A stretch of 64,000 nucleotides of DNA from the NCBI RefSeq assembly GCF_002954325.1, contig NZ_MQVX01000001.1:2409383-2473382 (forward strand), read 5' to 3'. Each line of letters starts with the position of its first letter. Positions within the stretch are counted from its first letter, which is position 1. This stretch comes from Aureicoccus marinus (GTDB lineage Bacteria; Bacteroidota; Bacteroidia; Flavobacteriales; Flavobacteriaceae). The notes beneath the pieces were generated by a model. It had not been told where the DNA came from. It searched no databases and was given only the letters and a program-made list of their open reading frames with translations. Positions 41,001 through 51,527 of the stretch are shown here, piece after piece. Position numbers and translations under genes: made by a program.

Positions 41001-44000
41001 GTGGTTGTTGCAAGAACAACTCTGCCTTCTGATCCATTTGTCTTGAGTGTTTCGACAGCGGACACCTACTCGGTTACTTTGTTTGATAACCTGACCGACA
41101 CTCCTTGTACACAGGTGTTTACCATTGAGGTCCCTGCGGTGGTGAATCCTGCCTTTACCGCAACTCCTACCGATGTGAGTTGTCAGGGTAGCACCGATGG
41201 AAGCATCGAAATGGATGCTTCTTCAAGCCCGATCAGTATTGTACAATATACCCTGAACCCTGGCGCAATTACTTCGGCTACCAACCGCTTTGACAACCTG
41301 GCTCCCGGCACCTATACGGTTACAGCAGAAGCCGCCAACGGATGTACTTTTGCGGTAACCAATATTGTCATTGGTGAGCCTGCGGCCATCGTATTGCCTG
41401 CGGCCTCGGTTACAGAATTTAGTTGCGATAGTGGAAACAATCCGGATCCAGCGCAGGTAAGTATTAACCCGGCAGGAATAAGTGGCGGTTCTGGTACTTA
41501 TGTTATATATGAGTTCGTCGACACCCAGGGAACAGTTCCTACTGGAGATGATATCGTTCTACAAAGCGGTTCCAATAGCACATTAACAGTGACCAATACA
41601 GCCGGTGTTGATCTGATCATCAACGTCTACGACGACAATAGTTGTTTGGGCAGTACGACGGCTAGTGTACAACCATTTGATGAACTGCAAGCCCTCGCCC
41701 TGGCCATTAGTAATCCCTTGAGTTGTTCTCCTGGAAGCGATGGCGAAATAACGGCGACGGCAACGACGACTTTGAGCAACCCTGCGGTTTTAGAATACAG
41801 TATTGACGGTGGGTCAAACTATCAGGCCTCCAATGTATTTAGCGGGCTTGTAGCTGGAACCTATACGGTGCTCGTTCGACATACTTCTACTGGCTGTGTG
41901 GTCAGTAGCAGCATCACCCTGGATGACCCCAACACCTTCAGTGTGGATTTGACCGTACTAAGCGACGTTGTTTGTTTTGGAACCAACAGTGGTTCTGTTC
42001 AAATTACTTTGGTTGACGCCACCTATGTAGGGCCGTTTACTTATACGATTTACAATACCCAAGGCACGCCGACCAACCTGGCCGATGACACCTTGGAAAC
42101 CACCGGAAACTCACCGAACAATGGGCCTTTCGGCCCTGTGGCACTTCCTGCCGGAGATTACTATGTGGAGGTAGTTCAGGACAACTTCCCTGCCTGTACG
42201 CAGACAGAAGCTTTCAGCATTGCCTCTCCTTCAGCAGCGATTACGGCCAACACCCAGGTGTTGCCTATTACGTGTCTCGGTGCGGACGGTCAAATTACCA
42301 TCACCGATGTCCTTGGAGGATGGGGTGGTTACACCTACTATGTCGGTACTGTTGCCCCTTCAGGTCCTGGAGATTACCAGGCTTCCCCAGTCTTTGCAGG
42401 TTTGGGTGTTGGCACTTACCAGTCATGGGTTCGCGACTCCGCCGGTTGTGAGCAACTCGTCCAAACGGATGTCTTGGCCGACCCTACAGCGATTAGCGCT
42501 ACGCTTCAAATCAACCAAGACAACTGCAGCAATTTTTCAGGAGAAATTGAAGTGGTGTCGGTTAGTGGAGGAGCGGGTTCCAACTACACCTATCAACTGA
42601 TCCAGAACAGCCTTGCGGTAGGCTCTCCTCAAACGAGTCCTGTTTTCAGCAATTTAGGCGCCGGTCAGTACGAAGTATTGATCACCGATTTGTGGAGCTG
42701 TAGCTTTACCACCTCCGCGGTGTTCTTGTATGATGAGCTCAACCTTGGAGCTAGCATTGTGAAGCCTTTGGACTGTTCGATTAGCCCTGATGGAGAAATC
42801 ACTGTTGTGGCCACGGGAGGATCAGCCAATTTGGAATACACGGTAACATATCCTGATGGGGTAACCACACAAACCAATACTACGGGAGTCTTTGTGGGAT
42901 TACCAGACCCAGGAACCTACAGCTTTGTCGTCCGGGATCTCGATACGAGTCTCCCTCAATGTCAAGCAACGGCTTCGGCCATCTTAGTCCCTCCAACACC
43001 GGTTACTCTGGACCCTACCGTTGTTCAGGATGTAAGTTGCAATGGAGGAAGTGATGGTCGTCTGGAGGTTGTGCTTCAGGCAACAGGACCGGGTGTTAAC
43101 GACGACCCTGCCTATACCTATGCCCTTTACGATGCTGCCGGCACAACTTTGTTGGCGGGTCCTCAGAACAGCCCTGCATTTAGCGGTCTTGCTATTGGAA
43201 CGTATCAGGTAGAGGCTATATCTTCGAAATCTTGTACCGCCAGAGAGACGGTGACTATTTCCGAGCCTGCGGTCCTAACGGCTTCCGCCAGCGCAACTGC
43301 TTTTGTCTGTAATGTTTCCAACACAACAGACCCTTCTGTGGTTACCCTTACCGCCGGAGGAGGAACAGCGCCTTACCAATACAGTTTAGACAACACCAAC
43401 TTCCAAACGAGTAATGTGTTTACACTGCCCGATACCGGAGTGACACAGAATCTGACACTCTACGTCCTCGATAACAACGGCTGTTCTACCTCAACAACGA
43501 TTTCGCTTGAGCCAAGAAACACCTTTAACGTGGCCATTTCGCAACTGACTCCGATCAGTTGTGTAAATCCTGAATTGGTACAAGTTGATGTAACCGATAA
43601 TGGACAGCCGACGAACAGCTACACATTTGAGCTCCTGCCGGTAGGCAATACTCAAGGAGCCTTCTTGAGCAACCCCTCTAGTACGAGCGCTCAGTTTGAA
43701 TTCTATCAGGCAGGTACCTATACCATTCGGGTGACCGATACCGCTACAGGATGTTTTGTAGATTCCAATCCCTACACCATTGCTCCTTACGACACCGCCA
43801 GCTTAACGGCTGAGCCTCAAGATCCGGTCATTTGCGCCGGTGATGGCAGCGGAAGCTTGACGTATACCATTAGCGGATATACCGGTTCTTATGACTATGA
43901 AATCTTCTTTGATGACGGTACGACGACCGGCCTGAGCGGTTCTGATACAGCCAGCAGCTTAACGGTTGCCGGATTAAACGGAGGCAGTTACTATGTTGTT

Positions 44001-46313
44001 GTTACACAAACAGCCGCGCCTTTCTGTACCCTTCAGTCGGGAATCCTGACCATGGCCGCTCCAGATGTCTTGTTGATTACCAGCCTGACGGAAGAATCCA
44101 ATGTCGGGTGTCCAGACAACTTAGGAGAAGTATTGGCTACGGCCTCGGGCGGATATCCACCCTATGATATGGTGCTCACCCACTTAGGTACAGGAGTAAG
44201 CTATACAGCTACCGATGTACAAGAATTCCTGTTCACAGGATTAAGCGGAGGGGATTACCGATTGGATGTGACCGATGACCTGGGTTGTCTTGAGTCCGAT
44301 ACCATCACCTTGGTAACTCCAGGACCAATTGCGGCCGATATTGCTGCAAGTCCCTCAGCCCTGACTTGTTTTGGAGATACCGACGGCGTAGTCACCGCGA
44401 CCATTCTAAGCGGGGGAGTAGCTCCATTCCAATACCGTCTTAATGAATACGACGCTACAGGAACAGCAATTGCCTTCCAGGGAGGCTTTACCCAAAGCCC
44501 TGTATTCGACAACCTTGGTGCGGGAATTTACTCGGTCACTGTTGCCGACGGATACGGTTGTAGTACCGAAACCGCTCAGGTGGTTATTACAGAACCAGTC
44601 GAAATCCTGGGCAGTCTGATTCAGCTAAGTCCACTGAGTTGTACGAATCCTGCAGAGCTCGAATTGACCGCCAGCGGAGGAACAGGACCTTACCACTACA
44701 GTGAAGATGGTGTTGCCTTCTTCCCGATGTCGGGAGGAAACACCCACACTTTTACCGTTTCTGATGGGCGCTACCAATACTATTTACGCGACGCTTTTGG
44801 TTGCGAATCCATGATCTCAAACGAAGTTGAAGTAGACGCCTTGCCTCCATTGGCCATTGATCTCGATCTAACGGCCGCAGTCATCAACTGTACCGGAGAA
44901 GCCACGGCCATTATTTCGGCCCGTTCGACGGGAGGCCTCGGAAATTACCAATACCGTCTGTTCGGTGATGCGGCCCGCACTAACCTTTTGGCCGGACCAC
45001 AAACCGATTACGAATTCCCTGGTCTTACGGCGGGGTCCTATTGGGTCGAGGTCGTAAGCGAAGACTGTACAGAGTTTACCAGTGAGATTGTTATTGCCGA
45101 TCCTACTCCGCTTCAAATCGTACAGCAGTCCTCAACGGATGTTAGCTGTAATGGAATGGAAGACGGAACAATTACCGTTGAAGTCACTGGCGGAACGGGC
45201 GATATTTTCTACGCGATTTCACCAAACCTGAATCAATTCGATACCCAGAACACCTTTACAGATCTGGGTCCAGGAGTTTATGACGTCTTGGCCCAAGACC
45301 GATACGGATGTTTTATTTCTTTTGTTTTCACCATTGCAGAACCTGCTCCATTAGATCTAGGAACCGTTCAGGTAATAAATGAATCCTGTCAAGGAAACGC
45401 AGACGGCACAGTTGAGCTCGAAATTTTTGGTGGAACAGCTCCTTATAGAACGAGTTTGAATTCCAATGTAGAAGCCGACTTTACAGATGGCCTATTGACC
45501 TACAGCGATCTGCCTTCCGGAACTCACGTGTTCTTTGTGCGAGATGCTCGTAACTGTGAGGCCAATATTATTGTCGAAATTGATGGCGGTGTTTCTTTAA
45601 ATGCCACCGTTGCGCCAATTTACTACTGTACAGGAGACACCCCTGAGAGTGGAATTGACCTCATCATGGATGATCCGTCTGTACTCCCTGATGTGCTCTA
45701 TGGATTAGACACCATGGATCCGGCAGCTTTTCGTCTTGATACTCAATTCGGAAATATCGCGCCAGGGGCACACACCCTAACCATTGCTCACGCCAATGGC
45801 TGTATCTCTACCGTAGACTTCCAAATCCGCGGATTTGAGGCCTTGAGTGTGGTCATGACCAATGACCGGTTGAATGAATTTAGTTTTGCGGCAGTTGGTG
45901 GCTCCCCGGCTTATCGCTATTTCGTCAATGGAACCGAAACAACCGAAACAACACAACGCATCACAGAAAGCGGCACCTATGAAGTGCGAGTAATAGATCA
46001 AAATGGCTGTGAAGCCATGGCTTCGCTTTATGTGGAATATGTCGATATCGAGATCCCCGATTACTTTAGCCCGGATGGAGATTTGATGAATGATACTTGG
46101 GGCCCTGTCAATCAGGAAGCCTTTCCTGAAATTCTTACTCTCATCTTCGATCGTTACGGAAGAGAGCTTTACCGAATGAGATCGTATGACGATCCTTGGG
46201 ACGGGCTTTATAACAACAAAGAATTACCGAGCGGAGACTATTGGTACGTCATTAAGCTCCGAGGAGAAGACGACAAACGTGAGTTTATCGGTCACTTCAC
46301 CTTGTACCGTTAA
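32053..46313 (+). CDS. Giant SprB-like gliding adhesin, T9SS type B cargo, frame broken
   Basis: About 4,753 residues once a one-base deletion near 39312-39315 is repaired; the first frame ends ...DLNIS then LVACLIP-stop, the second resumes at GSMPYTLNIIDLDN. The ATG at 32053 precedes a signal peptide (LWAGFVLTLVVVFTANG); a GTG four codons earlier is less likely. Order: an N-terminal adhesin head (about 27-400, LIRYAGLYWSATYPSE), a DUF11-like domain (about 405-520, VNLGQYLDYVLSFVNTGNDDATNY), then more than 30 SprB-type repeats, each ending like FSGLxAGTYTVxVRDxNGC, with a single beta-sandwich insert at about 1840-2040. The last 90 residues are a type B sorting domain (DYFSPDGDLMNDTWGP...DRYGRELYRM). 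SprB-type filaments are moved along the cell surface during gliding. Low Lys, high Thr/Ser/Gly/Asp. Confidence 0.9.
34620..45590 (+). repeat. SprB-type repeat-coding array
   Basis: About 11 kb of tandem, mutually diverged units of roughly 75-110 codons. Each has a Cys early (SC.G..DG.I), a central PYxYS(L/I)DGG and a closing F(S/T)GLxAGTYTVxVRDxNGC. I count at least 34 closing motifs by eye. The units differ at DNA level, so this is an old array and not a recent tandem expansion. It is interrupted once by a beta-sandwich domain at about 37580-38170. Confidence 0.8.
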
Positions 46314-46507
46314 CCTTCTTTCTTACAGTGTTATACAGAAAAAACACTTTCACTTGTCAGGGCTTACTACCTGATGAGTGGAATCTTCTTTCAGAATAGT
46401 GTATTACATCGAATAAATCTGCATTTCGTCGGAGGACACGTCTTGTTTTCTCTATATTAATTGGGCTTTCAGAGCACATTAATCACCACTAGAGAACACA
46501 ACAAGGA

Positions 46508-48625
46508 ATGATTCGGGCATTCTTAACATTTGGGTTATTGCTGTTTTGCTTCCAACGGAATCATGCACAATTACAAATCACGGCAGAAACCACTGCTCCA
46601 ATCGCTTGTTCAGGAGAACAAGATGGTGGAATACGCATTCTGGCTAACGGCGGAACCCCTCCTTATCTCTTCAGTATTAACGACGGCCAAAGTTACCAGG
46701 ATAACAACCTCTTTTTTGGTCTTTCGGCGGGAATTTATGACATCCGTGTTCGGGACCATAGCGGACGGGAAGAAACACAGAGTCACCGTTTGGAAGAGCC
46801 CCAGCCCCTTATGGCCTCTGCCGTCGTTACGGAGGAGGTAGCTTGTAATCCTGAGCAAGGTGCTTTTATTCGGGTGGTCAATGAACAAGGAGGTGTCGAA
46901 CCCTACCGCTACAGATTCCGCCCACAAGACAATTTTAGCAACAACAATACCGGTTACCTGGTTCCCGGTCCTCATGTTATAGAAATGCAAGATGCTAATG
47001 GTTGCCGGCTCTTACTCGATATCGTCATTGATCCTCCTCCGGTTATTCCGGAGGTCGAAACACTCTTCGAATGTTCGGATGACGGAACCGTAATCGTCGA
47101 GACCAACCGTCCTGAATTTACCTACCGCTATTTCTTGGACGGGGAGTTGAATTCACCCCCCAACTCTCCGATTTTTACTGGGGTTCTTCCCGGGGAACAC
47201 CAAGTGTCCCTGGAATATACAGACGGAACAAGCCCCCCGCCTAGAACCCTTTTATTTGACAACTTCGGAAGTGGGGCCAGCACCCCCATTTCCGAGATTG
47301 GCAGTGATTACTGTTATGAACCCCAAGCAGGCGAACGTTTTATTTGCCGCGATGAACAAGGGGACTTGAGAACCTGGCTTGGCGAGAACTCCTATATCGA
47401 CGATGGGGAGTACGCCGTTTACCGCGATATCAATCCAATACAAGGCCCTTGGAAGGTTCCAAACGATCATTCCGGGCTGGAAGAAGGGCGGTTCTTGATC
47501 ATCAATATTGGATCCGTTGCGGGTTTAGGGGGTGTGATCTATGCAAAAAGAGGAGTAGAAGTGCTCCCTACTCAGGATATTACCGTTTCCTTATGGGCTT
47601 TCAATCTGCTCAGAGAAGGGACCAGTGGAGGAGATCCGAATGTGGTTATAGAACTCGTGCGGCCCAACGGACAGGTCATTGCCTCCGAATCCACGGATTT
47701 TATTCCTAAGAATCGGTCAGCAGATGACTGGAGAAACTACCAAGTCGCCCTCAACCCCGGGAACAATACACTTTTGGACATTGTCATCCGTACCAACTCC
47801 ACGGTCACCAACGGAAATGACATTGTTATTGATGATTTGGAAGCCTTTCAGATTGCGGCCGATTGTCCTTCTCGCGTAAATGTTTCGGTTGATGTCCGGT
47901 ACGAAATTAACGCCTCGGTTGAGCCTGTCTATTCCTGTGGTCCAAACGGCCTAAGCAATAGGCTGGAGATCGAGTTCCAAGACGGTACAGATGAAAGCCT
48001 CTTGCTTTATGCTTTGGACTCCACAGATCCTGATAATTTTAGGTTGGAACCCGATTTTGAAAACATCCCTCCCGGGGAACACTACTTGGCCATCGCAAAT
48101 GTTGAAGGCTGCTTAACCACTTTAGCTTTCGAGATTGAAGCTTCACAAGCGCCCCGTGTTGTTCTGCAACAAACAGATCTCAATGAGGTCACTGCACAGG
48201 TGGAAGGAGGGCAGGGACAATTCACCTTTTATTTCAATGGAATCAACCAGGGAAGCAACAACACCTTTGTTCTGGAATCCGATGGAGAGGTACGTGTTCG
48301 TGTGGTAGATCAGAACGGTTGTGAGGCTATAGACAGCATCAGTTTACTGGTCTGCTCCAACGGAAATCCGGAGTTTTTTACACCTGACGGGGATTCATTC
48401 AACGATTTTTGGTCTCCTGGGTGCCAAGAACGCTTTCCGGACATACTAACAACGATATATGATCGTTATGGTAGAGAAGTCTATGCTATGGGGCCCAATG
48501 ATAAGCCCTGGAACGGCATGTACGGCAATAGTCATTTACCTACAGGTGACTATTGGTATGTGATGCAGTTTACGGTAGACCAGGAGAAACGTGAGATCGT
48601 TGGTCATTTCACGCTTCACCGATAA
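46508..48625 (+). CDS. Short SprB-like T9SS type B protein, condensed paralogue of the giant
   Basis: A 705-residue exported protein with a signal peptide (FLTFGLLLFCFQRNHAQ). Residues about 20-470 align in order with an internal part of the giant upstream (about 36.9-38.2 kb): an SprB repeat (GGTPPYLFSINDGQSYQ), a second repeat with ACNPEQGAFIRV, a linker, and the same beta-sandwich (SEIGSDYCYEPQ, PNDHSGLEEGRFLIINIG, ADDWRNYQVALNPGNNT). Residues about 475-705 align with the last 240 residues of the giant, ending with a type B sorting domain (EFFTPDGDSFNDFWSP, DRYGREVYAMG, PTGDYWYVMQF). It is thus the giant without its head and without most repeats. It lies 194 bases after the giant and 18 bases before a PorP/SprF gene. 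Confidence 0.9.
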   Translation: MIRAFLTFGLLLFCFQRNHAQLQITAETTAPIACSGEQDGGIRILANGGTPPYLFSINDGQSYQDNNLFFGLSAGIYDIRVRDHSGREETQSHRLEEPQPLMASAVVTEEVACNPEQGAFIRVVNEQGGVEPYRYRFRPQDNFSNNNTGYLVPGPHVIEMQDANGCRLLLDIVIDPPPVIPEVETLFECSDDGTVIVETNRPEFTYRYFLDGELNSPPNSPIFTGVLPGEHQVSLEYTDGTSPPPRTLLFDNFGSGASTPISEIGSDYCYEPQAGERFICRDEQGDLRTWLGENSYIDDGEYAVYRDINPIQGPWKVPNDHSGLEEGRFLIINIGSVAGLGGVIYAKRGVEVLPTQDITVSLWAFNLLREGTSGGDPNVVIELVRPNGQVIASESTDFIPKNRSADDWRNYQVALNPGNNTLLDIVIRTNSTVTNGNDIVIDDLEAFQIAADCPSRVNVSVDVRYEINASVEPVYSCGPNGLSNRLEIEFQDGTDESLLLYALDSTDPDNFRLEPDFENIPPGEHYLAIANVEGCLTTLAFEIEASQAPRVVLQQTDLNEVTAQVEGGQGQFTFYFNGINQGSNNTFVLESDGEVRVRVVDQNGCEAIDSISLLVCSNGNPEFFTPDGDSFNDFWSPGCQERFPDILTTIYDRYGREVYAMGPNDKPWNGMYGNSHLPTGDYWYVMQFTVDQEKREIVGHFTLHR

Positions 48626-48643
48626 CAAAAAACAAACTAAACC

Positions 48644-49591
48644 ATGATTAGATCGTCCCAAATCCTAATCTGCCTACTCTTCGTATGCTTTGGCCTCAGA
48701 GGTCAAGAGTTGACCATTCCTCAACTATCCCAGTACATTGCAGACAATCCTTTTTTGATGTCGCCCACCTATGCCGGTGTTGGTGATCACATCAAATTAC
48801 GTATTAACGGCCTGACCCAATGGGTGGGGATTGAAGATGCGCCAGATACTCAAACCTTAGCCGTTGATGCCCGTATCGGGAACCGTTCCGGAATCGGTCT
48901 GGTCTTGTACAACGATAGCAACGGTAACACGCGCCAAAGAGGGTCAAGGGTTTCTTTTGCCCACCACCTCACCCTGGACCGCTACGAAGACGAATTCCTT
49001 TCGTTCGGGCTCTCCTACAACTTTAACCAGTTTAGAATTGATGTCGAAAACTTCACCGACCCGAATGGTTTGGCTCCTACGGACGATCGCCGAACTGTTA
49101 ACCATAACTTTGATGTGGGTGTTCTTTACCGTTTAAGACAATTCTATTTTAGTGCCAATGTGTCCAACATCTTGCCCAAGAACCTGGAGCAATTCAATCC
49201 GACCTTTGAGCCCAATACCTTGAGAAATTATTACGCCTATACCGGTTATACCTTTGCGAAGCGAAACCGAAACCTCGAAATTGAACCTTCTGTTTTCTTT
49301 CAGTGGTTCGAGAGTGACGGCCGATCCGTAACCGACCTCAACGCGAAGTTTAGATGGCGTTCGTTTGAAGATTACTACTACGCTGGTCTAACGTATCGTT
49401 TTTTGAACGATCAGATCGGAAATCCACTCTATATTGCTCCTATTGCAGGATTCAAGAAGAGTAACTTCTATTTTGGCTATTCTTACCAAGTAATTGTCAA
49501 TGAAATTCTGGGTTACAGTACGGGAACACATGTGTTAACCCTCGGAATGGACTTGTTTCAAGGAATTAGCAACTGCCGATGTACATACTAG
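48644..49591 (+). CDS. PorP/SprF family type IX secretion membrane protein
   Basis: A 315-residue outer-membrane beta-barrel of the PorP/SprF family. A signal peptide (ILICLLFVCFGLRGQ) leads into the family start QLSQYIADNPFLMSPTYAGVGDHIKLRINGLTQWVG and repeated amphipathic strands, ending GTHVLTLGMDLFQGISNCRCTY. In Flavobacterium johnsoniae SprF lies directly downstream of sprB and is needed for secretion of SprB through its type B sorting domain; the same order here (giant, short paralogue, sprF-like) supports the same role. It has the normal length and no SPOR extension, unlike the first PorP/SprF gene of this locus. Confidence 0.93.
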   Translation: MIRSSQILICLLFVCFGLRGQELTIPQLSQYIADNPFLMSPTYAGVGDHIKLRINGLTQWVGIEDAPDTQTLAVDARIGNRSGIGLVLYNDSNGNTRQRGSRVSFAHHLTLDRYEDEFLSFGLSYNFNQFRIDVENFTDPNGLAPTDDRRTVNHNFDVGVLYRLRQFYFSANVSNILPKNLEQFNPTFEPNTLRNYYAYTGYTFAKRNRNLEIEPSVFFQWFESDGRSVTDLNAKFRWRSFEDYYYAGLTYRFLNDQIGNPLYIAPIAGFKKSNFYFGYSYQVIVNEILGYSTGTHVLTLGMDLFQGISNCRCTY

Positions 49592-49642
49592 ACCCCGGAT
49601 TGAAGGTCTGGCAACGGGTTTTGCACTACCTTCGCAGCTTCT

Positions 49643-50017
49643 ATGGGAATAATTCGAGTCAACACCATTCGGGTCCACGCCTGGCATGGCTGCCTGAAAG
49701 AAGAAAGCATCATTGGGAGTGAGTACACAGTCGACGTAGAATTGGAAACCGACCTGAAACAATCTTCACGCTCTGATCAATTGCAAGACACCGTGGACTA
49801 TGTTCACGTGCATCAGATCGTAAAAGAAGAAATGGCGATTAAATCCAAATTATTGGAACACGTCGCTCAGCGAATTCTGGATCGTTTTTTCGAAGAACTT
49901 CATTTGTTGGATAAGGCACAAGTGGCTGTTTCTAAAATCAATCCCCCTATTGGTGGAGATGTTGCCAGCGTAACCATCGTAATGGAGCAAAGTCGTGCTT
50001 CAAAAATCAAAAAATAG
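49643..50017 (+). CDS. folB: Dihydroneopterin aldolase
   Basis: A 124-residue folate-biosynthesis enzyme that converts 7,8-dihydroneopterin to 6-hydroxymethyl-7,8-dihydropterin and glycolaldehyde. Typical segments are IRVHAWHGCLKEESIIGSEY near residue 8, the DTVDYVHVHQIVKEEM block near 50, the catalytic-region LLEHVAQRI near 73, and KINPPIGGDVASV near 102, where the family has 'KPxAP..'. Length is normal. It is 51 bases after the PorP/SprF gene and 27 bases before tRNA-Cys. It appears a housekeeping neighbour and not part of the secretion locus. Confidence 0.93.
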   Translation: MGIIRVNTIRVHAWHGCLKEESIIGSEYTVDVELETDLKQSSRSDQLQDTVDYVHVHQIVKEEMAIKSKLLEHVAQRILDRFFEELHLLDKAQVAVSKINPPIGGDVASVTIVMEQSRASKIKK

Positions 50018-50019
50018 GT

Positions 50020-50027
50020 TAACTTTG
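50020..50027 (+). promoter_or_regulatory. -7 promoter box of tRNA-Cys
   Basis: TAACTTTG, a perfect TAnnTTTG match, ends 17 bases before the tRNA-Cys 5' end and starts 3 bases after the folB stop. Confidence 0.5.
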
Positions 50028-50044
50028 TCCCCCATTAGACTTAA

Positions 50045-50115
50045 GGCATCGTGGCCGAGTGGCTAGGCACAGCTCTGCAAAAGCTTGTACAGCGGTTCGA
50101 ATCCGCTCGATGCCT
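50045..50115 (+). tRNA. tRNA-Cys (anticodon GCA)
   Basis: A 71-base cloverleaf. The acceptor arms GGCATCG and CGATGCC pair over 7 bp, with a T discriminator base and no encoded CCA. The anticodon loop reads CTGCAAA (anticodon GCA), and the T arm is AGCGG-TTCGAAT-CCGCT. The anticodon stem has four clear pairs (AGCT/AGCT) with a weak fifth. It is followed by a run of T. Confidence 0.95.
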
Positions 50116-50126
50116 CTTTTTTTCCC

Positions 50127-50792
50127 TTATTTATCGATTTGCACAGGTGCTTCTTTCTCGAAGCGGTGCAATTTGTCTTTGGGTAAGAATCCCTGAGTGA
50201 TCAAAACCGTTCCACACACCACCAATAATACCCCTAGTCCTTTTCGCAAAAGAACAATACGGTTCTTGGTCAAATAACGCTTGAGTTGTTTCGCCGCTGC
50301 AATCTTTACTAAATCCAGGCTGAAGTAGCTGAGGATGATGAACAAGAAGAACATAAAGATGCGTCCCCCATCGTTGTTTAAAGCCGGACCAATCCACAGC
50401 AAAACACCCAGCCAAAACACCAAGACGCCCACATTGATAAAGTTGAGTAGAAATCCTTTGACGAAGAGACCCACATAGGACTCAGCAAAGACCTTGTACT
50501 TTTCTTTGGCTGTTTCCTTATTTAAAAAGAGAATAACCCCGTAGACCAGCAAAATCATGCCTCCAAAAACATAAAGTCCCGGCTGATTACTGAGGTTTTC
50601 AAGTAATTGATAGCTACTGAAATAAGCGATCAGAATGAAGATAATATCGGCAAAGACGACACCCAAGTCAAAACTAATGGCCGCTCGGTATCCTCGAGAA
50701 GCACTGGTTTCGAGTAAGACAAAGAAAGCTGCTCCCGGTATAAAGGCCAGGACAAATCCCAAAGGGATGGCTGCTTTCAATATCTCCCACAT
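50127..50792 (-). CDS. LysE family amino acid exporter-like protein
   Basis: A 221-residue inner-membrane protein with six hydrophobic segments and the LysE/RhtB pattern: IPLGFVLAFIPGAAFFVLLETSASRGYRAAISFDLGVVFAD near the start, in which the family typically has 'PGP.....' followed by 'G.+.G.....G...GD'. Members export amino acids or related small molecules. The conserved Pro-Gly-Pro is here PGA, as in many Bacteroidota homologues. It follows the GIN-domain gene by 3 bases and is probably the last gene of an rnr-led operon. Substrate unknown. Confidence 0.82.
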   Translation of the reverse strand: MWEILKAAIPLGFVLAFIPGAAFFVLLETSASRGYRAAISFDLGVVFADIIFILIAYFSSYQLLENLSNQPGLYVFGGMILLVYGVILFLNKETAKEKYKVFAESYVGLFVKGFLLNFINVGVLVFWLGVLLWIGPALNNDGGRIFMFFLFIILSYFSLDLVKIAAAKQLKRYLTKNRIVLLRKGLGVLLVVCGTVLITQGFLPKDKLHRFEKEAPVQIDK

Positions 50793-50795
50793 AGC

Positions 50796-51485
50796 TTAGT
50801 CGACTCGTTCTATTGTTCCACCAAAAACCTTCTTTTCGTCCATTTTCAAGGGATCCCCATAGACGTAAATACGACCTCCTGCCTTGACCGAAGCTCCAAC
50901 ATAATCTGTGGAGTAGATTTCGGCTCGCCCTCCGGCATTCACTTTCACCGTGGTATACTCAGTCAAGAACTCCTTGGCTTTGTAGAGTCCTCCTGTATTG
51001 ATCACGATGTCCTGATTCTTGGCTTTTCCGTTGATAAAGATTTCTCCTCCCGAGACTGCCTTCACCAGCAATTGAGTGACCTGGCATTCCAGGGTGATGT
51101 TCCCGCCTTCCTGGGCTTTAATTTCGAGAATTTCTTGTTGAAAGGCCGTATCCGATTTGATCTGGGCGTCTTCGTTCACATCCAAAACCCGTAATTCTTC
51201 AGCAAAATAAACATCAACAAAAGTCTGGTATCCTCCGAAAATGCGGTCGATTTGCATTCTAACCTTTAAAACACCCGAGTTGTTTACAATCGAAACTTTA
51301 TCACTTCGGTCACCCCGGATGACTGCCTTATTTACGGTGGAAGGGATCAGATTGACTGAAATACCATCAAAAGCTTTTACCTCAAAAAAGGGTCGGAGCT
51401 CTTTGGTTATCGTCTCGTCTTGTGCCTGTAGAGGGGCTCCAAGAAACATCACCAAAAGGCAAATAATGAGTTTGTTGTTTTTCAT
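50796..51485 (-). CDS. GIN domain (DUF2807) exported protein
   Basis: A 229-residue exported protein. The ATG at 51483-51485 immediately precedes a signal peptide (LIICLLVMFLGAPLQAQ), so I choose it over the ATG 13 codons upstream. The body is a putative auto-transporter adhesin head GIN domain (DUF2807): FFEVKAFDGISVNLIPS, NNSGVLKVRM, then short repeated beta-helix rungs such as VKAVSGGEIFINGKA, VINTGGLYKAK, VKVNAGGRAEIYS and VKAGGRIYVYGDP. These form a right-handed beta-helix at the envelope; the function is not known. It starts 42 bases after the rnr stop and is followed 3 bases later by the LysE gene. Confidence 0.85.
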   Translation of the reverse strand: MKNNKLIICLLVMFLGAPLQAQDETITKELRPFFEVKAFDGISVNLIPSTVNKAVIRGDRSDKVSIVNNSGVLKVRMQIDRIFGGYQTFVDVYFAEELRVLDVNEDAQIKSDTAFQQEILEIKAQEGGNITLECQVTQLLVKAVSGGEIFINGKAKNQDIVINTGGLYKAKEFLTEYTTVKVNAGGRAEIYSTDYVGASVKAGGRIYVYGDPLKMDEKKVFGGTIERVD

Positions 51486-51527
51486 AATCGTTTGTATTGA
51501 TTTGTTTTTAAGCCCCTTGTTCAAATT

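Noticed and set aside
34620..45590. Recent tandem duplication in the repeat array
   Set aside because: Units are clearly diverged at DNA and protein level; no long identical blocks were noticed.
49801..49814. TGTTCACGTGCATC in folB as parS
   Set aside because: One half resembles parS but a base is missing and the other half does not match.
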